64,000 nt of DNA from JANSWP01 sp041941305 (GTDB lineage: Bacteria > Bacteroidota > Bacteroidia > Chitinophagales > Saprospiraceae), in contig JBGTQJ010000029.1 in assembly GCA_041941305.1 (NCBI GenBank), positions 1 through 64,000 on the forward strand, given 5' to 3'. Numbering within the stretch: position 1 is the first letter of the stretch; each line of letters starts with the position of its first letter. The translations under genes were made by a program, and so were the position numbers. Positions 8,656-18,207 of this stretch are shown piece after piece. Under the pieces are notes generated by a model. The model searched no databases. It saw only the letters and a program-made list of their open reading frames with translations, and had not been told where the DNA came from.

Positions 8656-8777
8656 CCATGTTTTATCAGCTCTGAAGATTCGTTCTACATAAAAATAACC
8701 CTTAAAACTTAGGGTAAAACCTTAGATTCGCATCTTAAGTAGTGAGCAAATCACTTTTCATTAAAATTTACAATTAG

Positions 8778-10499
8778 ATGCCACGTCCAATCATTTTCTA
8801 CTTCCTTATCCAGCTTTTTATTTTTCAAGAAATCTTCAGTCAGGAAAATAGCCTTCTAATAAATGACATCAAATATATAGATGTCCTGAATGGAATAGGC
8901 CAAACTGGAGATATCTTAATTGAAGAGGGAAAAATCAAAGAGATTTCAGATAATATCACTCCAAATACCAATCAAAAAGAAATTGATGGAACTGGTAAAT
9001 GGCTAATTCCAGGATTGGTCGATGCGCATATACACTTATTTCAATCTGGAGGCATTTACACGCGACCGGATGTACTTGATCTTAGAAATATCAAACCATA
9101 TGAAGATGAGATCAAATGGCTCCAGGAGAATGCTTCGGATTTGCTGAAACGCTATTTGAGATGTGGCATCACAACAGTGATAGATGTAGGTGGACCAATG
9201 TACAATTATGAGCTGAGAAAACAATTCGAGGATGCTACCGAGTATCCCAACCTTTTCTTAACCGGTCCTTTAGTATCTACTTATCAACCAGAAGCATTCA
9301 AAATTGAGGATCCACCCATTGTGAAGGTCAATAATCGAGAGGAAGCTGTTGATTTGGTCCAAAAGCAGTTGCCCTTCAAGCCAGATTTCATAAAAATATG
9401 GTACATCGCCCGGGCCACGCAATCTGCTGAATCCACTTATGATATAGTAGAAGCAACAATTGCAGAAAGTCATAAAAATGGGCTTAAGGTAGCCGTTCAT
9501 GCGACTCAACTGAATACAGCTAAATTGGCTGTAAAAGCCGGCGCTGATATTTTAGTACACAGTGTAGATGAACCAATAGATGAAGATTTTATCAATTTAC
9601 TGCTTGAAAATGAAGTCATTTATATACCGACTTTGGTTGTTCATGCCAATTATTTTGAAACATTTGATCAAAGCAATTCTTTAACGAAAGAGGATTTTAC
9701 ACGGTCTAATCCCTTTCCCCTGGGTTCACTTCAGGATCCCCAACACTTTTCTGAAGGCAATATGTTTGAACAATTTGCCAATTTTCGTCCTCAAATGCTT
9801 CAGCGGCTTCAAAAGCAAGACAGCATTAGAGCGGAAAATCTAAAAAGGCTGAGTGAGACTGAAATAATCATTTCAACGGGAACAGATGCGGGAAATATCG
9901 GAACCCTTCATGCTTCCTCTTATTACGATGAATTAGCTTATATGCAAAAAGCAGGTATGTCGAATACCCAAATTTTGAAAGCCTCCACTATCAATGGAGC
10001 CAAGGCATTGGGAAAAGAAAATGAATTGGGTAGTGTGGAAGTTGGTAAAGTAGCGGATTTGTTAATTTTGAACTCCAATCCCCTGGAGGATATTGAAGCC
10101 ATCAAGGAAATAGACTTTGTCATCAAGGGGGGCAATTTAATGAAAGCCGACGCTATCATTACAGAATCTCCGGAGCATTTGGCTCAGCAACAATTGAATG
10201 CTTACAATGCAGGGGACATTGAGGCTTTTTTAGCTCCTTATAGTGATGATGTGGAGATATACAATTTTCCGAATAACATTTCAGGAAAAGGAAAGGAGAA
10301 CATCCGACCACAATACGAACATATGTTTAACAATTATCCCGATTTACATTGTGAATTGGTCAATCGAATGGTTTTGGGCAATACCGTGATAGATCAGGAA
10401 AAGGTAACAGGCATTCCCAATGTTGAATTGTTAGAAGCCATTGCGATTTACAAGATTGAAAACAACAAAATTGCCAAGGTTTATTTTATTAGAAAGTGA
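8778..10499 (+). CDS. Secreted amidohydrolase fused to a SnoaL-like domain
   Basis: Residues 1-21 are a signal peptide. Residues 25-455 are an imidazolonepropionase/prolidase-type amidohydrolase of the TIM-barrel superfamily. The first metal-binding pair is H84/H86 in GLVDAHIHLF; further expected ligands are in VAVHATQL, ILVHSVDE and the final Asp in STGTDAGN. A C-terminal domain of about 110 residues (EHLAQQQLNAYNAGDIEAFL ... GKGKENIRPQYEHMF ... IAIYKIENNKIAKVYFIRK) is a SnoaL/NTF2-like fold, normally a separate small protein. Substrate is unknown; extracytoplasmic hydrolysis of a cyclic amide or dipeptide-like compound is the family expectation. It is followed 77 bases later by the LRR gene. 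Confidence 0.88.
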   Translation: MPRPIIFYFLIQLFIFQEIFSQENSLLINDIKYIDVLNGIGQTGDILIEEGKIKEISDNITPNTNQKEIDGTGKWLIPGLVDAHIHLFQSGGIYTRPDVLDLRNIKPYEDEIKWLQENASDLLKRYLRCGITTVIDVGGPMYNYELRKQFEDATEYPNLFLTGPLVSTYQPEAFKIEDPPIVKVNNREEAVDLVQKQLPFKPDFIKIWYIARATQSAESTYDIVEATIAESHKNGLKVAVHATQLNTAKLAVKAGADILVHSVDEPIDEDFINLLLENEVIYIPTLVVHANYFETFDQSNSLTKEDFTRSNPFPLGSLQDPQHFSEGNMFEQFANFRPQMLQRLQKQDSIRAENLKRLSETEIIISTGTDAGNIGTLHASSYYDELAYMQKAGMSNTQILKASTINGAKALGKENELGSVEVGKVADLLILNSNPLEDIEAIKEIDFVIKGGNLMKADAIITESPEHLAQQQLNAYNAGDIEAFLAPYSDDVEIYNFPNNISGKGKENIRPQYEHMFNNYPDLHCELVNRMVLGNTVIDQEKVTGIPNVELLEAIAIYKIENNKIAKVYFIRK

Positions 10500-10576
10500 T
10501 AATTAAAACAAGTTGAATTTATTGCTATTTTGCAGCAATTAAACAGTTAACAATCTCTACTTAATTATTCCACAAA

Positions 10577-12691
10577 ATGAATATTCAAAGAACACTTCTT
10601 TCCATTTTAGCTTGCCTTGCTTTTTTTGAAATAAATGCACAATCTCTTGAATCTGATTCCCTTGCGCTGGTAGCCTTATATAATGCATGTGATGGGGTTA
10701 ACTGGAAGGATAAATGGATATTGACAAATTCTATTAAAACATGGGAAAACATAGAAATTGAAAATAATAGAGTCACAGCATTAAATTTAAGGAATAACAA
10801 ATTAACAGGAGAATTACCCCCTGAATTTGGAAATTTAGATGCGCTTGAGACCTTAGATTTTGGAGAAAATTCCATAGACAATCCTATGAGTGAAGTTATA
10901 GGAATGTTGACGAGTTTGGAGATTTATCGTTTAAAAGCTAATAGTATCCCCTTTTCAATAGAACCAGGATTCACCCAAAATCCAACTTTGAGGCAAATTA
11001 TTGTAGAAGATAATACCATTAATGGTGGAATTCCTGAGGAATTGGTAAACATGTCTTCTTTAATCATTTTAGATTTATCTCGGAATGAGCTCGATGGAGT
11101 CATTCCCCTAATTACGTCCTCTACTTTGGTTTATATTGATTTCCAAAGAAACCAACTTACTGGAAACCTAAACAATTTATTTGAGTTTACAACCTGTCTT
11201 GAAAGCCTGGATCTATCTGAAAACAATTTGAGCGGTAACATTCCCTCTTCCATTGCAAATAATGGGCAATTAAGCTTTCTTGATATCTCAGAGAATCAAT
11301 TAGAAGGTGAGCTTCCGGCAAATTTTGGATTGTTACAATTTATGTACAACCTCTATCTGAATAATAACAACTTATCCGGAGCTCTTCCAGGCACCATAAA
11401 CAACATGACTCACATATGTCAATTCAATTTAAGTTTCAATCAATTTTCAGGCAACTTACCTTCGGGCTTTAGTTTTTACAATGGGCTTACCCTTTTTGAC
11501 GTCCAATCCAATAATTTTGAGGGTTCCATTCCCTCTCAAATTGGTGCCATGTCCACAGCTATACAATGTGTAAATTCTGATAATTATATTAATGTGGGTG
11601 ATAATCAACTATCTGGGGAAATCCCAAATTCAATTTTTGACGTAGAAAAATTGCGAGGACTCAACCTTTCCAACAATAATTTCACAGGAACGATCAATGC
11701 TGGTCTATTTGAAAAATTAACAAATTTGCGCGTGTTAGGGCTAAGTGGGAACCAGTTTACGGGAACTTTCCCTCCTTTAAATATGCCAAATGTAGCTGCT
11801 CTTGGCATTTGTAACAATCAGTTTGAAGGAACTTTACCAGTATTTGATGAATTACCAGATTTAAGTAATTGGTGGTCTGTAAGTTTTAGTTTAAGTGGAA
11901 CCTCCTGGAGATATTATAACTATGGTGGAGTTGAGGTAGAAACCTGTTTTTGTCCAGGAAATAATTTCACTGGCTCTGAAGATAATTTTGTCAATAATTT
12001 CGAACTAGATGTTGATGAACTGGACTTAAGCTGTTTTTTGGAACCCATTGATAATGATAACGATGGATACAATTCAATTGATGACTGTGACGACTTCAAT
12101 CCAGACATTAACCCGGGTGCTACAGAGATACCAAATAATGATATTGATGAAAATTGCGATGGGCTTATTTTAATCATTGATGTTGACAATGATGGTTATA
12201 ATTCAGATGAAGATTGTGATGATCTCAATGCAAATATTAATCCCGGAGCTATGGAAATTGCAAATAATGATGTAGATGAAGATTGTGACGGAATTATTTT
12301 AATTATTGATGAAGACAACGATGGTTTCAACTCAGATGAAGATTGTGATGATAACAATGCAGATATTTATCCCGGAGCTATGGAAATTGCAAACAATGGG
12401 ATTGATGAAGACTGTGACGGAATGGATTTAATTAGTTCTAATCACGAAGAAGCGTGGGTTGCCGTTCATGTTTACCCAAACCCAACCACTCGATATTTGA
12501 ATATTGAAATGGAAAATGTTGAAAATCATGAAGTCCTAATTTTTACCTCATTGGGAAGAATCATACGAAGAGCCAAGAGAGTTACAACTACTGTAGATTT
12601 GAATGACTTTACAAATGGACTTTACTTTATTGAAATCATCAATACAAAAGGTCAAGTTGTGTCTCGAAACAAAATAATCTTATATAAATGA
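10577..12691 (+). CDS. Secreted LRR protein with MopE-type metal-binding repeats, T9SS substrate
   Basis: 704 aa. Signal peptide (residues 1-21), a plant-RLK-like LRRNT region (DSLALVALYNACDGVNWKDKW), then about 15 LRRs of 24 residues with the SGxIP/TGxLP character (NNLSGNIPSSIANNGQLSFL). Three 38-residue acidic repeats follow (DNDGYNSIDDCDDFNPDINP ... EDCDG), the putative metal-binding motif known from MopE-like proteins; Asp spacing suits Ca binding and each repeat carries two Cys. The end is a type A T9SS sorting domain (VYPNPTTRYLNIEM). Likely a surface-bound ligand-binding protein. The next + gene is a truncated hydrolase. Confidence 0.9.
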   Translation: MNIQRTLLSILACLAFFEINAQSLESDSLALVALYNACDGVNWKDKWILTNSIKTWENIEIENNRVTALNLRNNKLTGELPPEFGNLDALETLDFGENSIDNPMSEVIGMLTSLEIYRLKANSIPFSIEPGFTQNPTLRQIIVEDNTINGGIPEELVNMSSLIILDLSRNELDGVIPLITSSTLVYIDFQRNQLTGNLNNLFEFTTCLESLDLSENNLSGNIPSSIANNGQLSFLDISENQLEGELPANFGLLQFMYNLYLNNNNLSGALPGTINNMTHICQFNLSFNQFSGNLPSGFSFYNGLTLFDVQSNNFEGSIPSQIGAMSTAIQCVNSDNYINVGDNQLSGEIPNSIFDVEKLRGLNLSNNNFTGTINAGLFEKLTNLRVLGLSGNQFTGTFPPLNMPNVAALGICNNQFEGTLPVFDELPDLSNWWSVSFSLSGTSWRYYNYGGVEVETCFCPGNNFTGSEDNFVNNFELDVDELDLSCFLEPIDNDNDGYNSIDDCDDFNPDINPGATEIPNNDIDENCDGLILIIDVDNDGYNSDEDCDDLNANINPGAMEIANNDVDEDCDGIILIIDEDNDGFNSDEDCDDNNADIYPGAMEIANNGIDEDCDGMDLISSNHEEAWVAVHVYPNPTTRYLNIEMENVENHEVLIFTSLGRIIRRAKRVTTTVDLNDFTNGLYFIEIINTKGQVVSRNKIILYK

Positions 12692-12834
12692 TAATAAGCA
12701 CCAAAACAATTTATTGTCTTCTTTTTGAGATAAAACCTTTCCTAAAGGGTGGTATTGGGTTGGATTAAAGCCTGGTTTAAGTAATTGGTTGGAATTAGAA
12801 GAGCAGTCCTCTTTCTTTCTCTTAAACCTTTTAA

Positions 12835-13581
12835 ATCTCAAAACGTCAAAAAATCTATGAAAATGAAACCATTTTATGGGAAAATATTATCGTAAGTGGG
12901 CATTCTCAAGGTGGAGGACATGCGGGCATCATATCAAAGATTGAGGAAGTTTGTCGAGTCGTGATGTTTGCTGCCAATGATCGCATTCCCCTGCTCAATC
13001 GAAGTGCAGATTGGATCACCTGGAATGGGCTTACTCCGGAAGAAAGGTATTTTGGATTGGCACATGAAAATGACGAAGCAGTGGATTTTAACAACTTGCT
13101 GGTTTCCTGGGAAGATTACGGTATGTTTGAGTTTGGGGATTTGGTTTTGGTGGACAACTCAGATGTTCCTTATCAAAACTCCAGGGCATTGTACACCCAA
13201 ATCACTCCGGCTGTAAATCCCAACAAATTCCACAATTCAATGGTCGTAGACTTGCATACCCCAATGCAAGCTGGAGTTCCAGTCATGCTTCCCGTTTGGA
13301 ATTACTTGATTGATTGTGAGGTGCAAAGTACGGGTATAAAAGCGGATGTTTTTTTAAATGAACTGAACATCTACCCCAATCCTTTCAATGAAATCATTCA
13401 CATTGATGGAAAGGATGAGAATTACCAACTCTTCTTATTTAATCCTCAAGGGCAAATCCTATTTGAGGGACAATCAGACGCCACTATCGAGTCTCATCAC
13501 CTTCAAGCTGGCATTTATTTTTTGAAAGTGGAGGATAGTTCCAAAAGTTACCAAAAGACTTTCAAATTAATTAAAATCTGA
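12835..13581 (+). pseudogene. 5'-truncated secreted alpha/beta hydrolase with T9SS sorting domain
   Basis: The frame opens at 12835 right after stops and has no upstream domain or signal peptide. It begins a few residues before a serine-hydrolase nucleophile elbow (IIVSGHSQGGGHAGIIS), continues with an alpha/beta-hydrolase-like half (RVVMFAANDRIPLL, NKFHNSMVVDLHTP, possibly with the catalytic His) and ends with a good sorting domain (IYPNPFNEIIHIDG). The first half of the fold and the secretion signal are missing, so the protein is probably dead. A GTG at 12961 could start translation but would exclude the nucleophile. BPSS1187-like hydrolases are a possible relative, uncertain. Confidence 0.65.
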
Positions 13582-13595
13582 CAATCAACTTTTCA

Positions 13596-14135
13596 ATGGA
13601 AACATCCAGATTAATTTTACACCACAGGACGAGAGCTGAACTCGAAAACGTATTGCACCAATCTCAAAAAGTACAAATGAGCTATCTTGGATTGGAGGAT
13701 GCCGCAACCCTGCCGACCGAATTGGAGCGAATCGAAAAAACCCTCCACAAACGAGGGATTGAATGGCGAATGTGGGGAATTATTGAAAAGGAAAGTCAAA
13801 AAGTTATAGGGGATGCAGGTTTTCATAACTGGGTGGTGGAACATGACCGTTCCGAAGTGGGCTATCGTCTTTTCGAAACCTATAGAAACAAGGGCTACAT
13901 GACAGAAGCGATGCAAAAAATCATAAAGTTTGGCTTTCAGGAATTGAAACTCAATCGAATTGAAGCCTGTATTTCGCCGGACAACTGGCCTTCGAGAAGA
14001 TTGGCAGAAAAATTAAATTTCACTCAAGAAGGGATTCTGAGGGAACATTACAGGACACCGGAGAAGATCTATGATTCTGTAATTTATTCTATTTTGAGGT
14101 CTGAATTTTTCGGCTCTACTGCAACAAAACTGTAA
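13596..14135 (+). CDS. GNAT N-acetyltransferase, RimJ/RimL type
   Basis: 179 aa covering one full GNAT domain: METSRLILHHRTRAEL start, GDAGFHNW strand, then SEVGYRLFETYRNKGYMTEA, where the R-N-K-G-Y segment is the acetyl-CoA pyrophosphate loop, and the late NRIEACISPDNWPSRRLAEK motif typical of RimJ/RimL-like acetyltransferases. Substrate could be an N-terminal residue, an antibiotic or a small amine; the sequence does not say. It starts 14 bases after the truncated hydrolase frame and precedes the erythromycin-esterase homologue by 50 bases. Confidence 0.88.
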   Translation: METSRLILHHRTRAELENVLHQSQKVQMSYLGLEDAATLPTELERIEKTLHKRGIEWRMWGIIEKESQKVIGDAGFHNWVVEHDRSEVGYRLFETYRNKGYMTEAMQKIIKFGFQELKLNRIEACISPDNWPSRRLAEKLNFTQEGILREHYRTPEKIYDSVIYSILRSEFFGSTATKL

Positions 14136-14185
14136 TCCTGGAGTCTTTCTTTTCATTAAAATCATTTCTCAATTCACAAAAAAAT

Positions 14186-15442
14186 ATGATCAGATTCACA
14201 TGGATGTTAATCTGTTTTTGGAGTTTGTATACCCCTTTCATTCAAGGACAGGAATTAAGCAAAGACCAATTGCACTTTCTGACAAAAAATGCGGCGAATA
14301 TCGGATTAGACAGCACCTATAGCAATGGAGATTGGCATGTTTTGGATACTCATTTGAAAGATAAGTCTCTTGTTTTGCTGGGAGAATTCACCCATGGAAC
14401 TGGTGAAATATTTACTGCCAGAAATGATTTAATCAAATATTTGCACAATCAGCACGGTTTCAACACGATCCTTTTTGAAGCAGGCATTGGGGAAATGGCA
14501 GAAATCGAATTGAGTAGAGCAGACCTCAATCCAAAACAAATGACCTATGGCTTTTTTAGAAATTGGCAGAGCCTTGAATTTCAGGAGCTCATGAAATATG
14601 TTCAATCTGAAGCGATTGCCATTGCTGGGTATGATGTTCAAAAATTTGGCAGGGGGTTTCAACGTTTACTCAAAATAGTCGCGGAAGACTATCAAATTGA
14701 TACGACCCTTTATGTCAACCTGGAACAGCAATTTAATCAAGTAAGCCGAAAATTGACCAATCGAAAAACGGTCTATGACTCTGTTTATCAGGAAACCAGC
14801 CAATTAATAGGGCGCTATCAAACCCTTCATGAACGACTCCTAAAAGAAGAGCCTAAAAAGCTTTCCGAGGCATTTTTAGTTAGTCAAAAGACCCTACTCA
14901 ATCGCATCAACTATTTGAAATATCGCCTTCAATTTTTAAAAGATAAGGATTGGAATGCACGATGGGCAGCCAGAGACTCCTGTATGGCTGATAATGTCAA
15001 TTGGTTATGTCAAAACATTTTCCCTGGAGAAAAAATCATCATCATTGGTCACAATTTCCACATTGCCAGATACAACGAAAAAGAAGCAGTTATGGGCGAA
15101 TTCCTTAAAGAACAATATGATTCGGAAATGTATGTAATTGGCATTTTTGGTGGCAAAGGAAGCTACCGAAACAACCGTGGACAGGAAGAAACCATGGAAG
15201 CACCAGATTCTACTCATTTAGACATCAAACATATTATAGGCAATTTGGAAGGATCCTGTAATTTTCTGGATATTCCTAAGGAGCAGACCGCCGAATCCAA
15301 TTGGCTTTTTGAAAAAATAACTGCCAATGACACTTTTATTGACTTATCCAGCTCTAAACAACTAATTTTATCCAAACATTATGATGGGATCCTGTTAATC
15401 GATGAGGTTTCAATGCAAAAATTCGAAGATGATAAAAAGTGA
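14186..15442 (+). CDS. Erythromycin esterase family protein, secreted
   Basis: 418 aa with an N-terminal signal peptide (to about residue 22). Family hallmarks are present: LLGEFTHGTGEIFTARNDL (catalytic-type Glu and His), ILFEAGIGEMAEIELSR, a helical middle region, and IIIGHNFHIARYN. The Ere/succinoglycan-biosynthesis family hydrolyses esters or related bonds; only some members inactivate macrolides, so a resistance role should not be assumed. The export signal differs from cytoplasmic EreA/B. The stop overlaps the longest possible frame of the next gene, but the preferred start of that gene is 47 bases downstream. Confidence 0.85.
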   Translation: MIRFTWMLICFWSLYTPFIQGQELSKDQLHFLTKNAANIGLDSTYSNGDWHVLDTHLKDKSLVLLGEFTHGTGEIFTARNDLIKYLHNQHGFNTILFEAGIGEMAEIELSRADLNPKQMTYGFFRNWQSLEFQELMKYVQSEAIAIAGYDVQKFGRGFQRLLKIVAEDYQIDTTLYVNLEQQFNQVSRKLTNRKTVYDSVYQETSQLIGRYQTLHERLLKEEPKKLSEAFLVSQKTLLNRINYLKYRLQFLKDKDWNARWAARDSCMADNVNWLCQNIFPGEKIIIIGHNFHIARYNEKEAVMGEFLKEQYDSEMYVIGIFGGKGSYRNNRGQEETMEAPDSTHLDIKHIIGNLEGSCNFLDIPKEQTAESNWLFEKITANDTFIDLSSSKQLILSKHYDGILLIDEVSMQKFEDDKK

Positions 15443-15489
15443 TCCCTCCATTTGTTTTTTTTGACTTTCGAATCTCTAAAAACACCACT

Positions 15490-18009
15490 ATGCATTCTAT
15501 TTTTAAAGTCAAGCTAATCCCAATTTTCTTATTATCATTCCTTTACCCTCATTCCAATTCTTTTGCACAACCTTCCTACAACTGGATTTCTACGGGAATC
15601 GGCGGCGGCGGTGCACTATTTTCTCCCTCCTTCAATCCTCATAATCCAGATGAACTATACACAGCCAGCGACTTAGGTGGACTATACCACACTGAGAACC
15701 TTGGTCAGTGGTGGGATGTGGTTCCTTTTTGGAAAATAACCACCACCACGCATTCTAGAATGAATTTCACCAATAACCCAAACATCCAATACTGTGTACA
15801 TAGCAATGGCTACCAATTCATCCCCAAAAAAACCACAGATGGAGGCGGCAACTGGTTCGTCATTCCGGGTGATCCAACTTTCAGCGAAGCCTGGAACTTA
15901 TTTGCAGACCCCAATAATGCCGAGAGGTTATTGATAGCTAGCTATAGTGAACTATTTTTTTCCAACGATGGTGGTAATAGTTTTGAATCAGTCTATTCTG
16001 CTCCTGATTTGTACCTGGGAGGTGTTTTTTGGAATGGAGATAACATTTTTGTGGGATGTCGAACTGGACTACTGGTTTCGGAAGACGGGGGCAATTCTTT
16101 CAATTTGCAAACAGATTCAGGTGATTTGCCCAATGATTTTGGAATGTTATCACTAACCGGTGCAAGCGATGGAAATACCATTCGTCTTTTTTGTGTCGCC
16201 AGAAATAATCAGAGTATGTGGCCTGGCATGCAAGGTTCAGAATTTTGGGCAGATCAGGATGTTTTCAGGATGGATTGGGGTAACAGTACTGGGTGGCAAT
16301 TGGCGAATAGTGGTATTCCCATTGGCGATTTTCCCTTTTTCATAGATATGGCTCAAAACAATATCGATATAGTATATGTAGCAGGAGCAAGTAATTCACC
16401 TGTATTTCCACTGGTTTACAAGTCCAGCAATGGCGGACAAAACTGGAGCAATGTCTTCCTGGTAGAAGGCAATGAAAATATTTCAACAGGCTGGCAATGC
16501 ATCGGAGGAGATGAAAACTGGTGGTGGGGAGCCAATGCCATGGGTTTTGATGTCGCGAGTAATGACCCAAATCGCGTGGTCATTTCTGACTTTGGATTTA
16601 TTCATGGCACAACCGATGGTGGACAGCTTTGGCGACAAATGTATGTTCGACCAGAAGATGAAAATGGTTCAGGCGATGTGGACAATGAACACCAAAGCTA
16701 CAGAAGTGTAGGCATGGAGCAAACCTCCTGCTGGTGGGTGCATTGGTCAGATTGGGAAGATGTTTTTGTAGGATTCTCTGACATTACAGGCATCCGATCA
16801 GAAAATCTGGATTTTAATATGGAATGGCATTGGTCATTTGATTATGTGGGCAATGATTGGAATTCTACTTATCACATGGTTGAAGATGAGCAAACGGAAA
16901 TCCTCTATGCGGCTGTATCAGACATTCACGATATCTATCAAAGTACCCGTCTGAGAGATAACCCACTCGACAATGGTGACGGAGCTGTTTTATATTCCAC
17001 AGATAAAGGGAAAACCTGGGAATTGCTTCATCATTTTGGACATCCTGTCATCTGGTTGGCTTTAGATCCCAACAATCCTTCTATCCTTTACGCCAGTGTG
17101 ATCGATTCGGAAGAGGGGGACATCTATGTTACAGAGGATTTGCACAATGGACCCAATGCCAATTGGAGTCGCCTTACCTCTCCTCCTCGAACAGAAGGAC
17201 ATCCCTTTAATATTCATGTTTTGGAAGATGGTACTTTGCTGACTACTTACTCTGGCAGAATTGATGGTAATGGCAGTTTTACCGAAAGCTCAGGTGTATT
17301 CATTAGCGATGATGGAGGCAATTCCTGGCAAGATAGAAGTCACCCGGATATGGTTCGATGGACCAAGGATCTAACTTTCCCCTCTAATGGCAATGACAGT
17401 AACTGGTATGTAGGTGTATTTAGTCATTGGGGTGCCTGGCCAAATGAAGTGGGTGGGCTGTACCGTACGCAGGACAGAGGTTTGAGCTGGGAGCTTTTGG
17501 GAGACTTTTATAGGGTGGAGTCCTGTTTTGAGTTTTCTGGTGAGTTATACGTTACTACAGAAACTGAAGGTCTATGGCATGCTCAAAATGGAAATGATCC
17601 GAATCCCGATTTCACTCTCGTCGAAAGCTATCCCTTCGCCCATCCCACAAGAGTCTTTTTCAATCCTTATGTGATTGATGCCATTCAACTTTGTGTAACC
17701 AGTTTTGGAAACGGTTTGAGATGTACTGATCCTTTTGGAACTTCTACAGATGAGTCCTTCCTTCCAGGACTTGCTATTTTCGCATTTCCGAATCCTGCTT
17801 CGGAGGTTCTTACTATTCAATTTGACGAACCTGGTCAAAGCGCAAAAATTGAACTGTTTGATCTGTCTGGGAAAAACGTTTATGCTGGCAAAACGAAGGG
17901 TTTTTCAAGCGATCATCAAATATCCATTGACGGTTTGACTAAAGGGATTTATGTTTTGAAGATAGCCATAGGAACGGAGGTATTTGTTGAAAAGGTTTTG
18001 GTGGAATAA
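15490..18009 (+). CDS. Secreted BNR/Asp-box beta-propeller protein, T9SS substrate
   Basis: 839 aa from the ATG at 15490, chosen because it begins a signal peptide (KVKLIPIFLLSFLYPHSNSFAQ); an upstream in-frame ATG at 15439 overlaps the previous gene. The body has repeated Asp-box/BNR motifs (SEDGGNSFN, STDKGKTWELL, SDDGGNSWQDRS, TQDRGLSWELL), the pattern of sortilin-like or xyloglucanase-like propellers. No sialidase Arg triad was identified, so enzymatic activity (for example glucanase) is unproven. It ends with a type A T9SS sorting domain (FAFPNPASEVLTIQF). Related in architecture to the minus-strand gene at 38852. A triple-hairpin repeat follows its stop by 5 bases. Confidence 0.85.
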   Translation: MHSIFKVKLIPIFLLSFLYPHSNSFAQPSYNWISTGIGGGGALFSPSFNPHNPDELYTASDLGGLYHTENLGQWWDVVPFWKITTTTHSRMNFTNNPNIQYCVHSNGYQFIPKKTTDGGGNWFVIPGDPTFSEAWNLFADPNNAERLLIASYSELFFSNDGGNSFESVYSAPDLYLGGVFWNGDNIFVGCRTGLLVSEDGGNSFNLQTDSGDLPNDFGMLSLTGASDGNTIRLFCVARNNQSMWPGMQGSEFWADQDVFRMDWGNSTGWQLANSGIPIGDFPFFIDMAQNNIDIVYVAGASNSPVFPLVYKSSNGGQNWSNVFLVEGNENISTGWQCIGGDENWWWGANAMGFDVASNDPNRVVISDFGFIHGTTDGGQLWRQMYVRPEDENGSGDVDNEHQSYRSVGMEQTSCWWVHWSDWEDVFVGFSDITGIRSENLDFNMEWHWSFDYVGNDWNSTYHMVEDEQTEILYAAVSDIHDIYQSTRLRDNPLDNGDGAVLYSTDKGKTWELLHHFGHPVIWLALDPNNPSILYASVIDSEEGDIYVTEDLHNGPNANWSRLTSPPRTEGHPFNIHVLEDGTLLTTYSGRIDGNGSFTESSGVFISDDGGNSWQDRSHPDMVRWTKDLTFPSNGNDSNWYVGVFSHWGAWPNEVGGLYRTQDRGLSWELLGDFYRVESCFEFSGELYVTTETEGLWHAQNGNDPNPDFTLVESYPFAHPTRVFFNPYVIDAIQLCVTSFGNGLRCTDPFGTSTDESFLPGLAIFAFPNPASEVLTIQFDEPGQSAKIELFDLSGKNVYAGKTKGFSSDHQISIDGLTKGIYVLKIAIGTEVFVEKVLVE

Positions 18010-18013
18010 CAAT

Positions 18014-18099
18014 GTACCACGGCTCTCCAGAGCCGTGCTTTGATTTACTCGGTTTTGGAAAACCGAGATACTTTTCACGGCTCGGGAGAGCCGTGGTAC
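18014..18099. repeat. Triple-hairpin repeat (CACGGCT family)
   Basis: The outer arms GTACCACGGCTCTCC... (18014-18037) and their inverse (18076-18099) pair over 24 bases with one mismatch, and each arm also folds on itself (CACGGCTCT/AGAGCCGTG; CACGGCTC/GAGCCGTG). A third 9-bp hairpin CTCGGTTTT/AAAACCGAG lies in the middle (18048-18067). Placed right after a stop codon; may act as terminator or mRNA end protector, or be a REP-type mobile repeat. Confidence 0.75.
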
Positions 18100-18207
18100 G
18101 CAGGAACTGGAAATGCTGAATCCCCAGAAGCTCCCTCGTCAGGCAGGATATTGAATTCTGCAATTGAAATATTCAGAACAGTTGGTTTTATGATTCCTTT
18201 TAAAACA

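Noticed and set aside
10160..12460. Possible antisense genes across the LRR and acidic repeats
   Set aside because: Opposite-strand frames are shadows of regular codon repeats.
14186..15442. Macrolide resistance gene
   Set aside because: The family match is good, but export signal and chromosomal setting give no support for a resistance role.
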